From Sphaerimonospora sp050942215 (GTDB lineage: Bacteria; Actinomycetota; Actinomycetes; Streptosporangiales; Streptosporangiaceae): a stretch of DNA of 64,000 nucleotides. The notes under the pieces were generated by a model, which was not told the DNA's origin, did no database searches, and worked only from the letters and a program-made list of their open reading frames with translations. The stretch's first letter is position 1. Each line of letters opens with the position of its first letter. This document shows, one piece after another, positions 1-9,717 of the stretch. Position numbers and translations under genes: made by a program. The stretch spans positions 2,728,001-2,792,000 of the forward strand of contig NZ_CP192056.1 in the NCBI RefSeq assembly GCF_050942215.1. The letters are read 5' to 3'.

Positions 1-619
1 CGTCGGCGAGGGCGCGGTCCGGATCAACGGCCTGGACGTACGGGACGCCACCCTCGACAGCGTCAGGGACACGGTCGGCGTGGTCATGCAGGACGCCCAC
101 CTGTTCCACGACACGATCGGCGCCAACCTGCGCTACGCCCGCCCGGGGGCCACCGACGAGGAGATCTGGGCCGCGCTGCGGGCCGCGCAGATCGCCGAGC
201 TGGTCGAGGGCCTGCCCGAGGGGCTGGAGACGGTCGTGGGCGATCGGGGCTACCGCCTGTCGGGCGGGGAGAAGCAGCGCATCGCGCTGGCCCGCCTTCT
301 GCTGAAGGCGCCGCGGGTCGTCGTGCTCGACGAGGCGACCGCCCATCTGGACTCCGAGTCCGAGGCCGCGGTGCAGAAGGCGCTGAAGACCGCGCTGCGC
401 GGCCGGACCTCACTGGTGATCGCCCACCGCCTGTCCACCATCCGCGAGGCCGACACGATCCTGGTGATCGAGGACGGGCGGGTGGCCGAGCGCGGCGGCC
501 ACGAGGAACTGCTCCGGCGGGACGGCGCCTACGCCGAGCTCTACCGCACCCAGTTCTCCGGTGACTTCTCCGGCGATGGAGCCAGGGGCGAGGCGGTCAC
601 CGGTAGCCGAGGCGTCTGA
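1..619 (+). CDS. ABC exporter ATP-binding domain, 3' part (5' truncated by window)
   Basis: The frame is open from base 2, so only the C-terminal part of a longer protein is visible. It carries a Q-loop (VMQDAHLFHD), the ABC signature LSGGEKQR, Walker B VVVLDEATAHLD with the catalytic Glu, and an H-loop IAHRLSTI. These are the standard elements of an ABC exporter nucleotide-binding domain fused to membrane spans upstream. The substrate cannot be told from this end. Its last 23 bases overlap the 3' end of the convergent sulfotransferase gene. Confidence 0.9.
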   Translation, partial: VGEGAVRINGLDVRDATLDSVRDTVGVVMQDAHLFHDTIGANLRYARPGATDEEIWAALRAAQIAELVEGLPEGLETVVGDRGYRLSGGEKQRIALARLLLKAPRVVVLDEATAHLDSESEAAVQKALKTALRGRTSLVIAHRLSTIREADTILVIEDGRVAERGGHEELLRRDGAYAELYRTQFSGDFSGDGARGEAVTGSRGV

Positions 620-1466
620 GTTCCTCGCGGGCCACCTTCTCCACCAGTTCGGTGTCGGCGGCCGACAGCCGCTTACGCCAGCCGCCCGTCTTCGCCGAGT
701 ACAGGGCGATGGCGGAGATCTCCGCGCCGAGGAAGTCCGACACCGCCCGGATCGCCCGGCCGGGGGAGGCCACCATGTCCTCGTACCGCAGGGTCAGCAG
801 CTGCTCGGCGGGCAGCTCGCGGCGGAGCGTCGCGCTGAGCCGTACGGCGCTGCGCCACCGCAGCGCGCACTTGCCCGCCGCCGGCATGGCGTTCCACCGG
901 TCCCGGTGCTCGGCCGAGCGCACGCCGAGGAACGGGCTGGGGAACTCGGCGTCATGCCCCAGCATGTGCGGCTTGAACCAGGCGAGGCAGGCCGGGTCGG
1001 CCAGCATGTCGGCGACCACGTCGCGGCCGTCGCGGATGATCTGGATGAGGCGTGCGTCCGGGAAGGCCTGCAGCAGCACCGGGGTGCTGTAGAGGAGATC
1101 GGGCCCGGCGTCGCCGAACCTGGTGAGCGAGCGTGCCGTCACGCAGGGCCCGGCACCGACGATGCCGCCCGCCTCCTTGCAGGCCGCGCCGCATTCCGCG
1201 CACGCGCCGGGGACGACCTGCCAGGCCTCGGCCAGCACGTCGCGCAGCACGCGGTGCGCGCCCCGGCTGCGGGCGATCGACGGCCGCCGGGCGAACGCGT
1301 ACACGACCCGGGCCACCGGGGCGCGGCCCATGGTGACGTGGAAGCCGGGAGATCGTTTCAGGGCACGGCCGAGAAGGTCCGCGCCGGAGTGCGGAGCGGA
1401 GATCACGAACACCGGCTGCCGGACCTTGACGCCGTTGACCACGAGTATGTGCGTCGGAGGTCGCAT
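597..1466 (-). CDS. sulfotransferase family protein
   Basis: This 289-residue protein has a sulfotransferase-type PAPS-binding loop near residues 19-31 (FVISAPHSGADLL) and a second cofactor segment near residue 143 (IQIIRDGRDVV). Known family members transfer sulfate from PAPS to an acceptor; the acceptor here is unknown. A Cys-rich stretch around residues 85-110 (ACAECGAAC) is unusual and could bind metal or form disulfides. The ATG at 1466 is chosen because the sulfotransferase fold begins at once after it. A GTG at 1487 is an alternative. Neither has a clear ribosome site, and the divergent gene starts about 30 bp away, so a leaderless mRNA is possible. Confidence 0.8.
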   Translation of the reverse strand: MRPPTHILVVNGVKVRQPVFVISAPHSGADLLGRALKRSPGFHVTMGRAPVARVVYAFARRPSIARSRGAHRVLRDVLAEAWQVVPGACAECGAACKEAGGIVGAGPCVTARSLTRFGDAGPDLLYSTPVLLQAFPDARLIQIIRDGRDVVADMLADPACLAWFKPHMLGHDAEFPSPFLGVRSAEHRDRWNAMPAAGKCALRWRSAVRLSATLRRELPAEQLLTLRYEDMVASPGRAIRAVSDFLGAEISAIALYSAKTGGWRKRLSAADTELVEKVAREELRRLGYR

Positions 1467-1496
1467 AGATACGCTCAAGTCTGACACCCTTTGGGA

Positions 1497-2450
1497 GTGG
1501 AAGAGCGCATCACACGCGGGGTGACGTCGTTCCCGCGGCGGCTGCGGCCGGGGGACAGGGTGGCGCTGGTGGCGCCCGCCGGTCCCGTCGACCCGGAGCG
1601 GCTCGCGCGCGGCCGCGACCTGCTCGCCGGACTCGGCCTCGAGGTGGTGATCGGCGACCACGTCCTGGAGCGCGAGTGGTTTCTCGCCGGATCGGACGCC
1701 GGTCGCGCCGCCGACCTCCAGGAGGCCTGGTGCGACCCGGGGGTCGCCGCGGTGATCTGCGCACGCGGCGGCTACGGCACCACGCGGCTGCTGGACCTGC
1801 TCGACTGGGACGCGATGGCGGCGGCCGGCCCCAAGATCCTGCTGGGCTCCAGCGACATCACCGCGCTGCACCGGGCGTTCGCCCATCGGCTGGGTGTCGT
1901 GACGCTGTTCGGCCCGATGCCGGCGACCGCCCTGCTGGGCGGCCCGGAGGGGCCGGACCAGGTCACGTTCGCGCACCTGAAGGAGGTCCTGTTCGAGGGC
2001 GGACGGCCCGGTCCGATCGTCGGCGACCGCCTGCTCGTGCCCGGCCGCGCCGGCGGCGGGGTGATCCGCGGTCCCGTCGTCGGGGGCAACCTGGCTCTGC
2101 TGGCCGCGCTGTGCGGGACGCCGTACGAGCTGCGCGCCGAGGGGTGCGTCGTGCTGCTCGAGGACGTGACCGAGGAGCCGTACCGGATCGACCGCATGCT
2201 GACCCAGCTCCGCCAGGCCGGGTGCCTCGACGGGGCGTTGGGCTTCGCGCTCGGGTCATGGGTCGAGTGCGGCGACCCGCTGCCGGTGCTCGCGGAACGG
2301 CTCGCCCCGCTGGGGGCGCCGGTGATCGCGGGGCTCCCGGTGGGGCATGGTGCACCACAGCTGTGCGTGTGGATGGGGGCGGATGGGACTATTGTGACTG
2401 AATCGTATTCTTTGACCAGCATGTTCCGCGATCCGAGGGCGGCACCCTGA
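1497..2450 (+). CDS. LD-carboxypeptidase (S66 family, LdcA/MccF-like)
   Basis: This protein of about 317 residues belongs to the S66 serine peptidases, which trim the terminal D-Ala from murein tetrapeptides or cleave microcin C-like conjugates. The nucleophile Ser lies in GSSDITAL near residue 118. The expected Glu and His regions are visible as GSWVECGD near residue 252 and LPVGHG near residue 282. The N-terminus LRPGDRVALVAPAGP is typical. Possible starts are TTG 1491, GTG 1497 and GTG 1521, none with a good Shine-Dalgarno sequence. The gene diverges from the sulfotransferase. Confidence 0.85.
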   Translation: MEERITRGVTSFPRRLRPGDRVALVAPAGPVDPERLARGRDLLAGLGLEVVIGDHVLEREWFLAGSDAGRAADLQEAWCDPGVAAVICARGGYGTTRLLDLLDWDAMAAAGPKILLGSSDITALHRAFAHRLGVVTLFGPMPATALLGGPEGPDQVTFAHLKEVLFEGGRPGPIVGDRLLVPGRAGGGVIRGPVVGGNLALLAALCGTPYELRAEGCVVLLEDVTEEPYRIDRMLTQLRQAGCLDGALGFALGSWVECGDPLPVLAERLAPLGAPVIAGLPVGHGAPQLCVWMGADGTIVTESYSLTSMFRDPRAAP

Positions 2451-2493
2451 AACCCGGCCCGGAAGGTCCGGGCAGTGGCGAAGGGATGGTGCG

Positions 2494-3405
2494 TTGGGAC
2501 TCTTGCGGCGACTGCTCGGCCGGCCCCGGGCCGATTCCCCCGCTCCGAGGCCCGTCGAGGACGTGGACCTCGACTCCCTGCTCGCCCTGGTCGCCGAGAC
2601 CATGGGATTCACCTGCTCGTTCGCCCCTGACGGCGGGTCCCTGACGCTGCGCTCGGCGGATCCGATCGTGGCCCGGGTGGTGAACCTCGTCGGCCTGCGC
2701 CGCGAGGCGGCCCGGCGCTCGCGCGAGGACTGGCCGATGCTGGTCTCCGAACATCTGGCCCACTCGGTGTCCGGCGAGCCGTTCGACGCCTGCAATCTCG
2801 CGCCGATAAAGCCGCTGCTGCGCGCCCGGGTGCACGCCGCCGACGACCCGGCGATCCCCGACCCCTCCCGCATCATCGGCCGCCACCTCAGCGCCGACCT
2901 GATCGAGGTGCTCACCATCGGCACCCGCCCGGTCCGGCCGGAGGAGGCGTTCTGCTGGCCGATCCCGCCCGGTGAGGCGCTGGACGTCGCGGTCGGCAAC
3001 GCGCTGGCCGACGACCGGCCCGCGGTGTCCCGGCTCGATCTCGGCGGGACCGGGGTGTCCCTGCTGTCCGCGCCGAGCGTCACCGCTCATCTGCGCCGCC
3101 TCGCCGAGCACGTGCTGGTGCCGAAGGACGGCGTGCTGGTCGCGATGCCGCACCGGGGGATCATGGCCGTCCATCCGGTGGCGGGCATCGAGGTGGTGCG
3201 CGCCATCGAGCGGCTGCGCGTGTTCGCCCAGCGGGAGTACGCCACCAGGGACGACGGCCTCACCCCGCACATCTACTGGTGGCACCGCGACCGGCTCACC
3301 CGCATCCAGGCCGACCTGGTCGCCCGTGACGGCCAGACCCGCCTCGTCGTCACGCCCCCGCCGGCCTTCGCCCGCCTCCTCGCCCGCATCACCCGCCGGC
3401 CCTGA
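2494..3405 (+). CDS. conserved hypothetical protein
   Basis: I do not recognise this 303-residue protein. It has no signal peptide, no convincing membrane span and no catalytic motif I can name. The N-terminal 100 residues look like a compact alpha/beta domain, and the C-terminus has several aromatic segments (HIYWWHRDRL). The TTG start is supported by GAAGGGA about 8 bases upstream. It follows the LD-carboxypeptidase in the same direction after 43 bp, so the two may be cotranscribed. Confidence 0.75.
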   Translation: MGLLRRLLGRPRADSPAPRPVEDVDLDSLLALVAETMGFTCSFAPDGGSLTLRSADPIVARVVNLVGLRREAARRSREDWPMLVSEHLAHSVSGEPFDACNLAPIKPLLRARVHAADDPAIPDPSRIIGRHLSADLIEVLTIGTRPVRPEEAFCWPIPPGEALDVAVGNALADDRPAVSRLDLGGTGVSLLSAPSVTAHLRRLAEHVLVPKDGVLVAMPHRGIMAVHPVAGIEVVRAIERLRVFAQREYATRDDGLTPHIYWWHRDRLTRIQADLVARDGQTRLVVTPPPAFARLLARITRRP

Positions 3406-3440
3406 CCGTCACAGCACCGGGCGGGCTCGCGCCGGGGTCG

Positions 3441-3773
3441 TCAGGCGCGTGGCGCGTACATGATGACGGCGACTCCGGCCAGGCAGATCAGCGCGCCGAG
3501 GACGTCCCAGCGGTCGGGCCGGAACCCGTCCACGACCATGCCCCAGGCGAGCGATCCGGCGACGAACACGCCGCCGTAGGCCGCGAGGATCCGGCCGAAA
3601 TGCGCGTCGGGCTGCAGTGTGGCGGCGAACCCGTAGACGCCGAGGGCCAGCACGCCGCCGCCGATCCAGAGCCGGCCGCGATGCTCGCGCACCCCCTGCC
3701 AGACCAGCCAGGCACCGCCGATCTCCAGGAGGGCGGCGAGCACGAACAAGACGACGGACCGGGCTACGGACAC
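3441..3773 (-). CDS. YnfA/UPF0060 family small membrane protein
   Basis: This 110-residue protein is almost entirely hydrophobic, with four likely membrane helices. It matches the YnfA family in length and in landmark segments such as EIGGAWLVWQGVRE and AAYGGVFVAGSLAWGMVVDG. YnfA resembles small multidrug-resistance exporters, but its substrate is poorly defined. The GTG at 3773 gives the normal family length, while longer in-frame extensions have no family counterpart. It lies downstream of the small Cys-containing protein and the GH15 gene on the same strand. Confidence 0.85.
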   Translation of the reverse strand: MSVARSVVLFVLAALLEIGGAWLVWQGVREHRGRLWIGGGVLALGVYGFAATLQPDAHFGRILAAYGGVFVAGSLAWGMVVDGFRPDRWDVLGALICLAGVAVIMYAPRA

Positions 3774-3808
3774 GGCGGGCGGGCTTTCTGTCGGGGAACG
3801 GGCGAATA

Positions 3809-4090
3809 TCAGGCCGGGGAGAACAGGCCGGTCAGCAGCGCCGCACCGGACGCGGGCGCGCGAACCTCCATTTTCACCACCGAACCGTTCAGGTGCAGAC
3901 GGAAGTCGAAGAACGGGCAGCACCGCTGCTCGTCGACGGCGAGTGCGGTCGACGCGGCGGCGCGGTCGGCCGGCAGCGTCAGCCGCATCCCGTCGGTGAT
4001 CTCCTCTCGTTCGGCCCTGCCGAGGAGCCGTCGCCACTGGCCCGCACGCTCCGCCGGGCCGTCGCCGGTGAGCGAGCGGGCCACCGGCAT
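3809..4090 (-). CDS. small conserved actinobacterial protein with paired Cys
   Basis: This is a protein of about 93 residues with the layout VARSL...QWRRLLG...MRLTLPADRA...DEQRCCPFFDFRL. I recall similar small actinobacterial proteins with an EQRCC-F-F core, but no established function. The CC pair near residue 60 may be redox-active or bind metal; this is inference. An alternative GTG at 4147 adds 19 residues. It lies 80 bp after the GH15 gene and 36 bp before the YnfA-like gene, all on the minus strand. Confidence 0.65.
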   Translation of the reverse strand: MPVARSLTGDGPAERAGQWRRLLGRAEREEITDGMRLTLPADRAAASTALAVDEQRCCPFFDFRLHLNGSVVKMEVRAPASGAALLTGLFSPA

Positions 4091-4170
4091 CCCGCGCCAC
4101 CGCCCGCCGTCGTCATCCGGCCGCGGGTCCGGCTCCACCCGCGCCACGGTGATCGGCTGAGGACCCGTGG

Positions 4171-5925
4171 TCAGCTGAGGGCCAGGGCGGTGCGGACGAG
4201 GTGGATGTGGCTGAATGCCTGGGGGAAGTTGCCGAGCTGGCGTCCGGTGCCGGGGTCGTACTCCTCGGCGAGCAGGCCGACGTCGTTGCGCAGGGCGAGA
4301 AGGCGTTCGAACAGTTCGACGGCCTCGTCCTTGCGGCCGATCATCGCTTTGGCCTCGGCCAGCCAGAAGCTGCAGGCGAGGAAGGCGCCTTCGCTGCCGG
4401 GCAGGCCGTCCACCGCGTTGTCCTCCGCGACCGGATAGCGCAGGACGAATCCGTCGACCAGTAGTTCTCGTTCGATGGCCTCGATGGTGCCTGTCACGCG
4501 GGGGTCGTCCGGGGGGAGGAACCCGAGGATCGGGATCAGCAGCAGTGCCGCGTCCAGTTCCTGCGAGCCGTAGGACTGGGTGAAGGTGTTGCGCGCCGGG
4601 TCGTAGCCCTTGTCGCAGATCTCGGCGTGGACGTGGTCGCGCAGGGCGCGCCAGCGTTCCACCGGGCCTTCGCGGCCGAGTTCCTCCACGGCTCGCACCA
4701 CGCGGTCGAAGGCCACCCAGACCAGGACCTTGGAGTGGACGAAGTGCCGCCGCGGCCCACGGACCTCCCACAGGCCCTCGTCGGGCTGGTCCCAGTTGTG
4801 CTCGAGGTAGCGCATCAGCTTGCCGACCAGGTCCCAGGTGTTGTCGTCGGCGGCCAGCCCGCCCTTGCGCGCCTCGTACAGCGCGTTGATCACCTCGCCG
4901 TAGATGTCGAGCTGGAGCTGACCGACCGCGCCGTTGCCGATGCGGACCGGCAGGGAACCCTCATAGCCCGGCAGCCAGTCGAGCGTCAGCTCGGGGAGCC
5001 GCCGTTCACCGGCCACGCCGTACAGGACCTGGACGTCCTCGGGGCGGCCGGCGATGGCACGCAGCAGCCAGGCGCGCCAGGCGTCGGCCTCCTCCAGATA
5101 GCCCGAACCGGTGAGCGCGTCGAGCGTCATCGCGGCGTCGCGCAGCCAGCAGTAGCGGTAGTCCCAGTTACGGACGCCGCCGAGGTGCTCGGGCAGCGAG
5201 GTCGTCGGCGCTGCCACGATCCCGCCGGTCGGGCTGTAGGTGAGGGCCTTGAGTGTGATCAGCGAGCGGACCACGGCCTCCCGCCAGCGGCCCCGGTGCC
5301 CGCACCGGGTGACCCACTCCTCCCACAGCAGCCGGGTCTCGGTGAGCTGCTCGATCGGGTCGATCATCTCGGGCTGGGGCTGATGCGAGGGATGCCAGGT
5401 GAAGACGAACGGCAGCCGTTCCCCGGCCGACACGGTGAACTCGCCGGTGTGCCGGAATCCGCTGCCCTTCAGCGGCACGGGGGAGTGGATCCACACCGAG
5501 TCGGGGCCGCCGATCGCGTGCAGGTGGCCGTCGATGCGGCGGACCCACGGCACGATGCGGCCGTAGTCGAACCGGATGCGGATCTCCGTGGTCATGTCGA
5601 CGGTCCCGGACAGGCCCTCGACGATGCGCACCATGTCCGGGTTGGCGTGCCGGGGCGGCATGAAGTCGATCACTCTGGCGGCCCCGGTCTCGGTCTCCCA
5701 CACCGTCTCCAGGATCAGCGTGTCCTCCAGGTAGGCACGCCGTACGGCACGCTCCTGGCCGGCGGCGGCGAGCCGCCAGAAGCCGTTGGTGTCATCGCCC
5801 AGAAGGCGGGTGAAGCAGGACGGGGAGTCGAACCTGGGCAGGCACAGCCAGTCGACGGAGCCGTCGATGCCCACGAGCGCCGCCGACTGCATGTCACCGA
5901 TCAGGGCATAGTCCTCGATCCACAT
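4171..5925 (-). CDS. glycoside hydrolase family 15 protein (trehalase/glucoamylase type)
   Basis: The 584-residue sequence is a full-length GH15 enzyme with an N-terminal beta-sandwich domain and an (alpha/alpha)6 barrel. The opening IEDYALIGD and FDSPSCF, the central RNWDYRYCWLRDA near residue 250, DEGLWE near 385 and LLAEEYD near 554 are family landmarks. The last two contain the likely catalytic Glu residues. In mycobacteria this subgroup includes trehalases, so hydrolysis of trehalose or a related alpha-glucoside in the cytoplasm is the best guess. No signal peptide is present. The start matches the family N-terminus. Confidence 0.92.
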   Translation of the reverse strand: MWIEDYALIGDMQSAALVGIDGSVDWLCLPRFDSPSCFTRLLGDDTNGFWRLAAAGQERAVRRAYLEDTLILETVWETETGAARVIDFMPPRHANPDMVRIVEGLSGTVDMTTEIRIRFDYGRIVPWVRRIDGHLHAIGGPDSVWIHSPVPLKGSGFRHTGEFTVSAGERLPFVFTWHPSHQPQPEMIDPIEQLTETRLLWEEWVTRCGHRGRWREAVVRSLITLKALTYSPTGGIVAAPTTSLPEHLGGVRNWDYRYCWLRDAAMTLDALTGSGYLEEADAWRAWLLRAIAGRPEDVQVLYGVAGERRLPELTLDWLPGYEGSLPVRIGNGAVGQLQLDIYGEVINALYEARKGGLAADDNTWDLVGKLMRYLEHNWDQPDEGLWEVRGPRRHFVHSKVLVWVAFDRVVRAVEELGREGPVERWRALRDHVHAEICDKGYDPARNTFTQSYGSQELDAALLLIPILGFLPPDDPRVTGTIEAIERELLVDGFVLRYPVAEDNAVDGLPGSEGAFLACSFWLAEAKAMIGRKDEAVELFERLLALRNDVGLLAEEYDPGTGRQLGNFPQAFSHIHLVRTALALS

Positions 5926-5937
5926 GCCGCCACGCTA

Positions 5938-6543
5938 CTACCGACGCGGAGACCACAGCTTCATGAAGACCTGCGTGAGCGGGCCGATGGCCGCGGCGAA
6001 CAGGATCGTGCCCACGCCCACGGTGCCGCCGAGCAGCCATCCGGCGGCGAGCACCGTGATCTCCACGATCGTCCGGCCGAGCCGGATCGACAGACCGAGC
6101 CGGTGGAGGCCGGTCATCAGGCCGTCACGCGGTCCCGGTCCGAAACCGGCGTTGATGTAGAGGCCGGTCGCGGCGGCGATGACCACGACGCCGGCGAGCA
6201 GGAAGGCCCCTCTGAGCAGCCAGGCGGACGGCGCCGGCACCAGCCACAGGAACAGGTCGGCGCAGGGGCCGATCAGCAGCACGTTGCTGATCGTGCCGAA
6301 ACCGGGCCGCTCCCGCAGCGGGATCCACAGCAGCAGCAGGAGCACGCCGACGATGTTGATGCACAGTCCTATCGACCAGCCCGTGTGGATGGACAGGCCC
6401 TGGTGGAAGACGTCCCATGGGGCGAGGCCGAGCTCGGCCCGGACCAGCAGCCCGATGCCGATGCCGTAGGCGGCGAGCCCGGCGTAGAGACGGATGAGCC
6501 TGGACGCGAGGGAGTGGAGACGGGGAACGGAGAGTTCAGTCAT
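5938..6543 (-). CDS. yczE: YczE/YyaS/YitT-family membrane protein
   Basis: This 201-residue protein has about five membrane helices. It carries the YczE-type segments AELGLAPWDVFHQGLS and NAGFGPGPRDGLMTGL. Its biochemical role is not settled. It is divergent from the MocR-type regulator at 6607 with 63 bp between starts. This is the arrangement described for the YczR group of MocR regulators, which sit next to yczE, and suggests that regulator controls it. The ATG at 6543 follows GGGACC with short spacing. Confidence 0.85.
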   Translation of the reverse strand: MTELSVPRLHSLASRLIRLYAGLAAYGIGIGLLVRAELGLAPWDVFHQGLSIHTGWSIGLCINIVGVLLLLLWIPLRERPGFGTISNVLLIGPCADLFLWLVPAPSAWLLRGAFLLAGVVVIAAATGLYINAGFGPGPRDGLMTGLHRLGLSIRLGRTIVEITVLAAGWLLGGTVGVGTILFAAAIGPLTQVFMKLWSPRR

Positions 6544-6606
6544 AGCGGTCCCAATCTTCCAGTCCAGTCGCTTGAGATTAAAGAGCCAATTCGACAAAAT
6601 GGCCTG
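6544..6606. promoter_or_regulatory. divergent control region of yczE and the MocR-type regulator
   Basis: This 63-bp AT-richer gap must contain both promoters. It contains the direct repeat CCAGTCCAGTC and an imperfect palindrome GCCAATT...AAATGGC at about 6582-6600. MocR regulators usually bind direct repeats in such gaps, so this is the likely operator. The assignment rests on position and repeats only. Confidence 0.4.
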
Positions 6607-8034
6607 ATGGCGGAGCGGTATGTGAGTGAGACACAGCTCGCACGGCTGATCCGGGTGCCGCCGGACGCCCGGCCGTACTACCGGGCCCTGGCGGAGGCCG
6701 TACGGACCCTGATCCTGGACGGGCGGCTGCCGGTGCGCGTGCGGATCCCGCCGGAGCGGCGGCTCGCCGACGCGCTGGGGGTCAGCCGCACCACGGTCAC
6801 CACGGCCTACGACCGGCTGCGCGAGCAGGGTTATCTGCGGAGCCGCCAGGGCGCGGGGAGCTGGACGGCCCTGCCCGACGCCGGCGCGCTCGGCACGGAC
6901 AGCCTGTGGATCGCCCCCGACGACGACGGCCTGCTGCCGCTGCACGTCGCCGCGCCGCCGGCGACGGCCCTGCTCGGCGAGGCGGTCGAGGAGGCCGGCC
7001 GGACCTACCATCGGTACGCGCTGGGAATGGGCTACGAGCCGCTCGGCGTGGCCGTGCTGCGCGAGGCGATCGCGCGGCGCTACCGGGAGCGCGGGCTGCC
7101 CACCAGGTCCGAGCAGATCATGGTCACCGCCGGCGCCCAGCACGCGATGCACCTGCTGCTGACGATGCTGGCCGGTCCGGGCGATCCGGTGCTGCTGGAG
7201 TCGCCGACCTATCCGCACGCCATCGACGCCGTACGGCTGCGCGGGGCGCGCCTGGTGCCGGTGGGGATTCCGGAGGACGGCCGGCACGTCGACCTGACGA
7301 TCTCCGCGATGCGGCAGTCGGCAGCCCGGCTCGGCTACGTCATCCCGGACTTCCACAACCCGACCGGTCATCTGATGCCCGACGAGGACCGCGCCGCGCT
7401 GGTGGCGGCGGCGCGACGGCACGGCGCCACGCTGCTGGCCGACGAGAGCTGGGCCGAGCTGGCCATCGACTCGGGGGCGGCGGCGGCGCCCCTGGCGGCG
7501 TTCGACACCGACGACCGGGTCGTCTGCATCGGATCGGCGGCCAAACTCTGGTGGGGCGGCCTGCGCGTGGGCTGGATCCGCGCCGCCCCGGGGGTGCTGC
7601 GCCGTCTGGCCGTGCTGCGCGGGACGGTCGACATCGCGGGCCCGGTGTTCGAGCAGCTCGTGGTCGCGCACCTGTTCGACCGGATCGAGGAGGCACGTGC
7701 CGAGCGCCGCCGCGTCTTCGGCGCGTCCCGCTCTGCCCTGGCCGAGGCCCTGCGGGAGGATCTGCCCGCCTGGAGGTTCACCGTCCCGCGCGGCGGCGGC
7801 TCGCTGTGGGTCAGGCTCGACTCGCCGACGGCCGGCGCGGTGGCCGAGGCCGCGGCCTCCCGCGGCGTACGGCTCGCGCCCGGACCGTGGTTCGGCGTGG
7901 ACGGGACGCTCGAGCGCTACCTGCGCCTGCCGTTCACCCAGCCGCCCGACGTCGTACGTGAGGCGGTGCGGCGCATCGCCACCGGCCCCTCCGGGACCTA
8001 TCGCCCCCGTGAGCCGCTCATCCACGCGCTCTGA
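6607..8034 (+). CDS. MocR-family regulator (GntR winged helix + aminotransferase fold, YczR-like)
   Basis: The 475-residue protein joins a GntR winged helix (residues about 20-85, ERRLADALGVSRTTVTTAYDRL) to a fold-type I aminotransferase domain (about 105-470). The PLP-binding Lys is likely in GSAAKLWWGGLRVGW near residue 312, with the cofactor-contacting DFHNPTG near 248. Proteins of this family sense PLP or an amino compound and act as transcription regulators, not enzymes. The neighbour yczE places it in the YczR subgroup. The ATG at 6607 starts a normal N-terminal arm before the helix-turn-helix. Confidence 0.9.
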   Translation: MAERYVSETQLARLIRVPPDARPYYRALAEAVRTLILDGRLPVRVRIPPERRLADALGVSRTTVTTAYDRLREQGYLRSRQGAGSWTALPDAGALGTDSLWIAPDDDGLLPLHVAAPPATALLGEAVEEAGRTYHRYALGMGYEPLGVAVLREAIARRYRERGLPTRSEQIMVTAGAQHAMHLLLTMLAGPGDPVLLESPTYPHAIDAVRLRGARLVPVGIPEDGRHVDLTISAMRQSAARLGYVIPDFHNPTGHLMPDEDRAALVAAARRHGATLLADESWAELAIDSGAAAAPLAAFDTDDRVVCIGSAAKLWWGGLRVGWIRAAPGVLRRLAVLRGTVDIAGPVFEQLVVAHLFDRIEEARAERRRVFGASRSALAEALREDLPAWRFTVPRGGGSLWVRLDSPTAGAVAEAAASRGVRLAPGPWFGVDGTLERYLRLPFTQPPDVVREAVRRIATGPSGTYRPREPLIHAL

Positions 8035-8063
8035 CCACGTGCTCTGACCTCGAGCCGTGATCG

Positions 8064-8095
8064 CCGGTTCTGAACCGGGTGCGCCCGGTGGGCGC
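8064..8095. terminator. two short hairpins between convergent genes
   Basis: CCGGTT-CTG-AACCGG is followed at once by GCGCCC-GGT-GGGCGC. They lie between the ends of the MocR regulator and the POT transporter. No U-tract follows, so a bidirectional terminator role is inferred from position and structure. Confidence 0.45.
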
Positions 8096-9562
<1,467 letters not shown>

Positions 9563-9703
9563 GCGCTCTCCCCCCGAATGCGCGGTGCCCCTGTTCCTAC
9601 CCGCTCGGTCGGGGGCAGGTCCTCGCCCAGAGTACGGCCGGACAGAAGGAGGTTTTGCCTGGTGAGGGGTGTGTTGGGACCGATGTGGTGACAGTGGAGT
9701 GCG

Positions 9704-9709
9704 TACCGT
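9704..9709 (+). promoter_or_regulatory. -10 element TACCGT (leaderless promoter)
   Basis: TACCGT ends 8 bases before the ATG at 9718, so transcription would begin at or next to the start codon. No Shine-Dalgarno sequence is present. The same spacing recurs upstream of several genes in this window. Confidence 0.45.
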
Positions 9710-9717
9710 GATCGGAC

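Noticed and set aside
1467..1976. N-terminal extension of the sulfotransferase to 459 residues
   Set aside because: The extension is antisense to the LD-carboxypeptidase and lacks family sequence. The sulfotransferase fold begins right after ATG 1466.
4627..8034. 1135-residue plus-strand ORF
   Set aside because: Its first 660 codons are antisense to the GH15 and yczE genes with no conserved sequence. Only the part from ATG 6607 is a real gene (MocR regulator).
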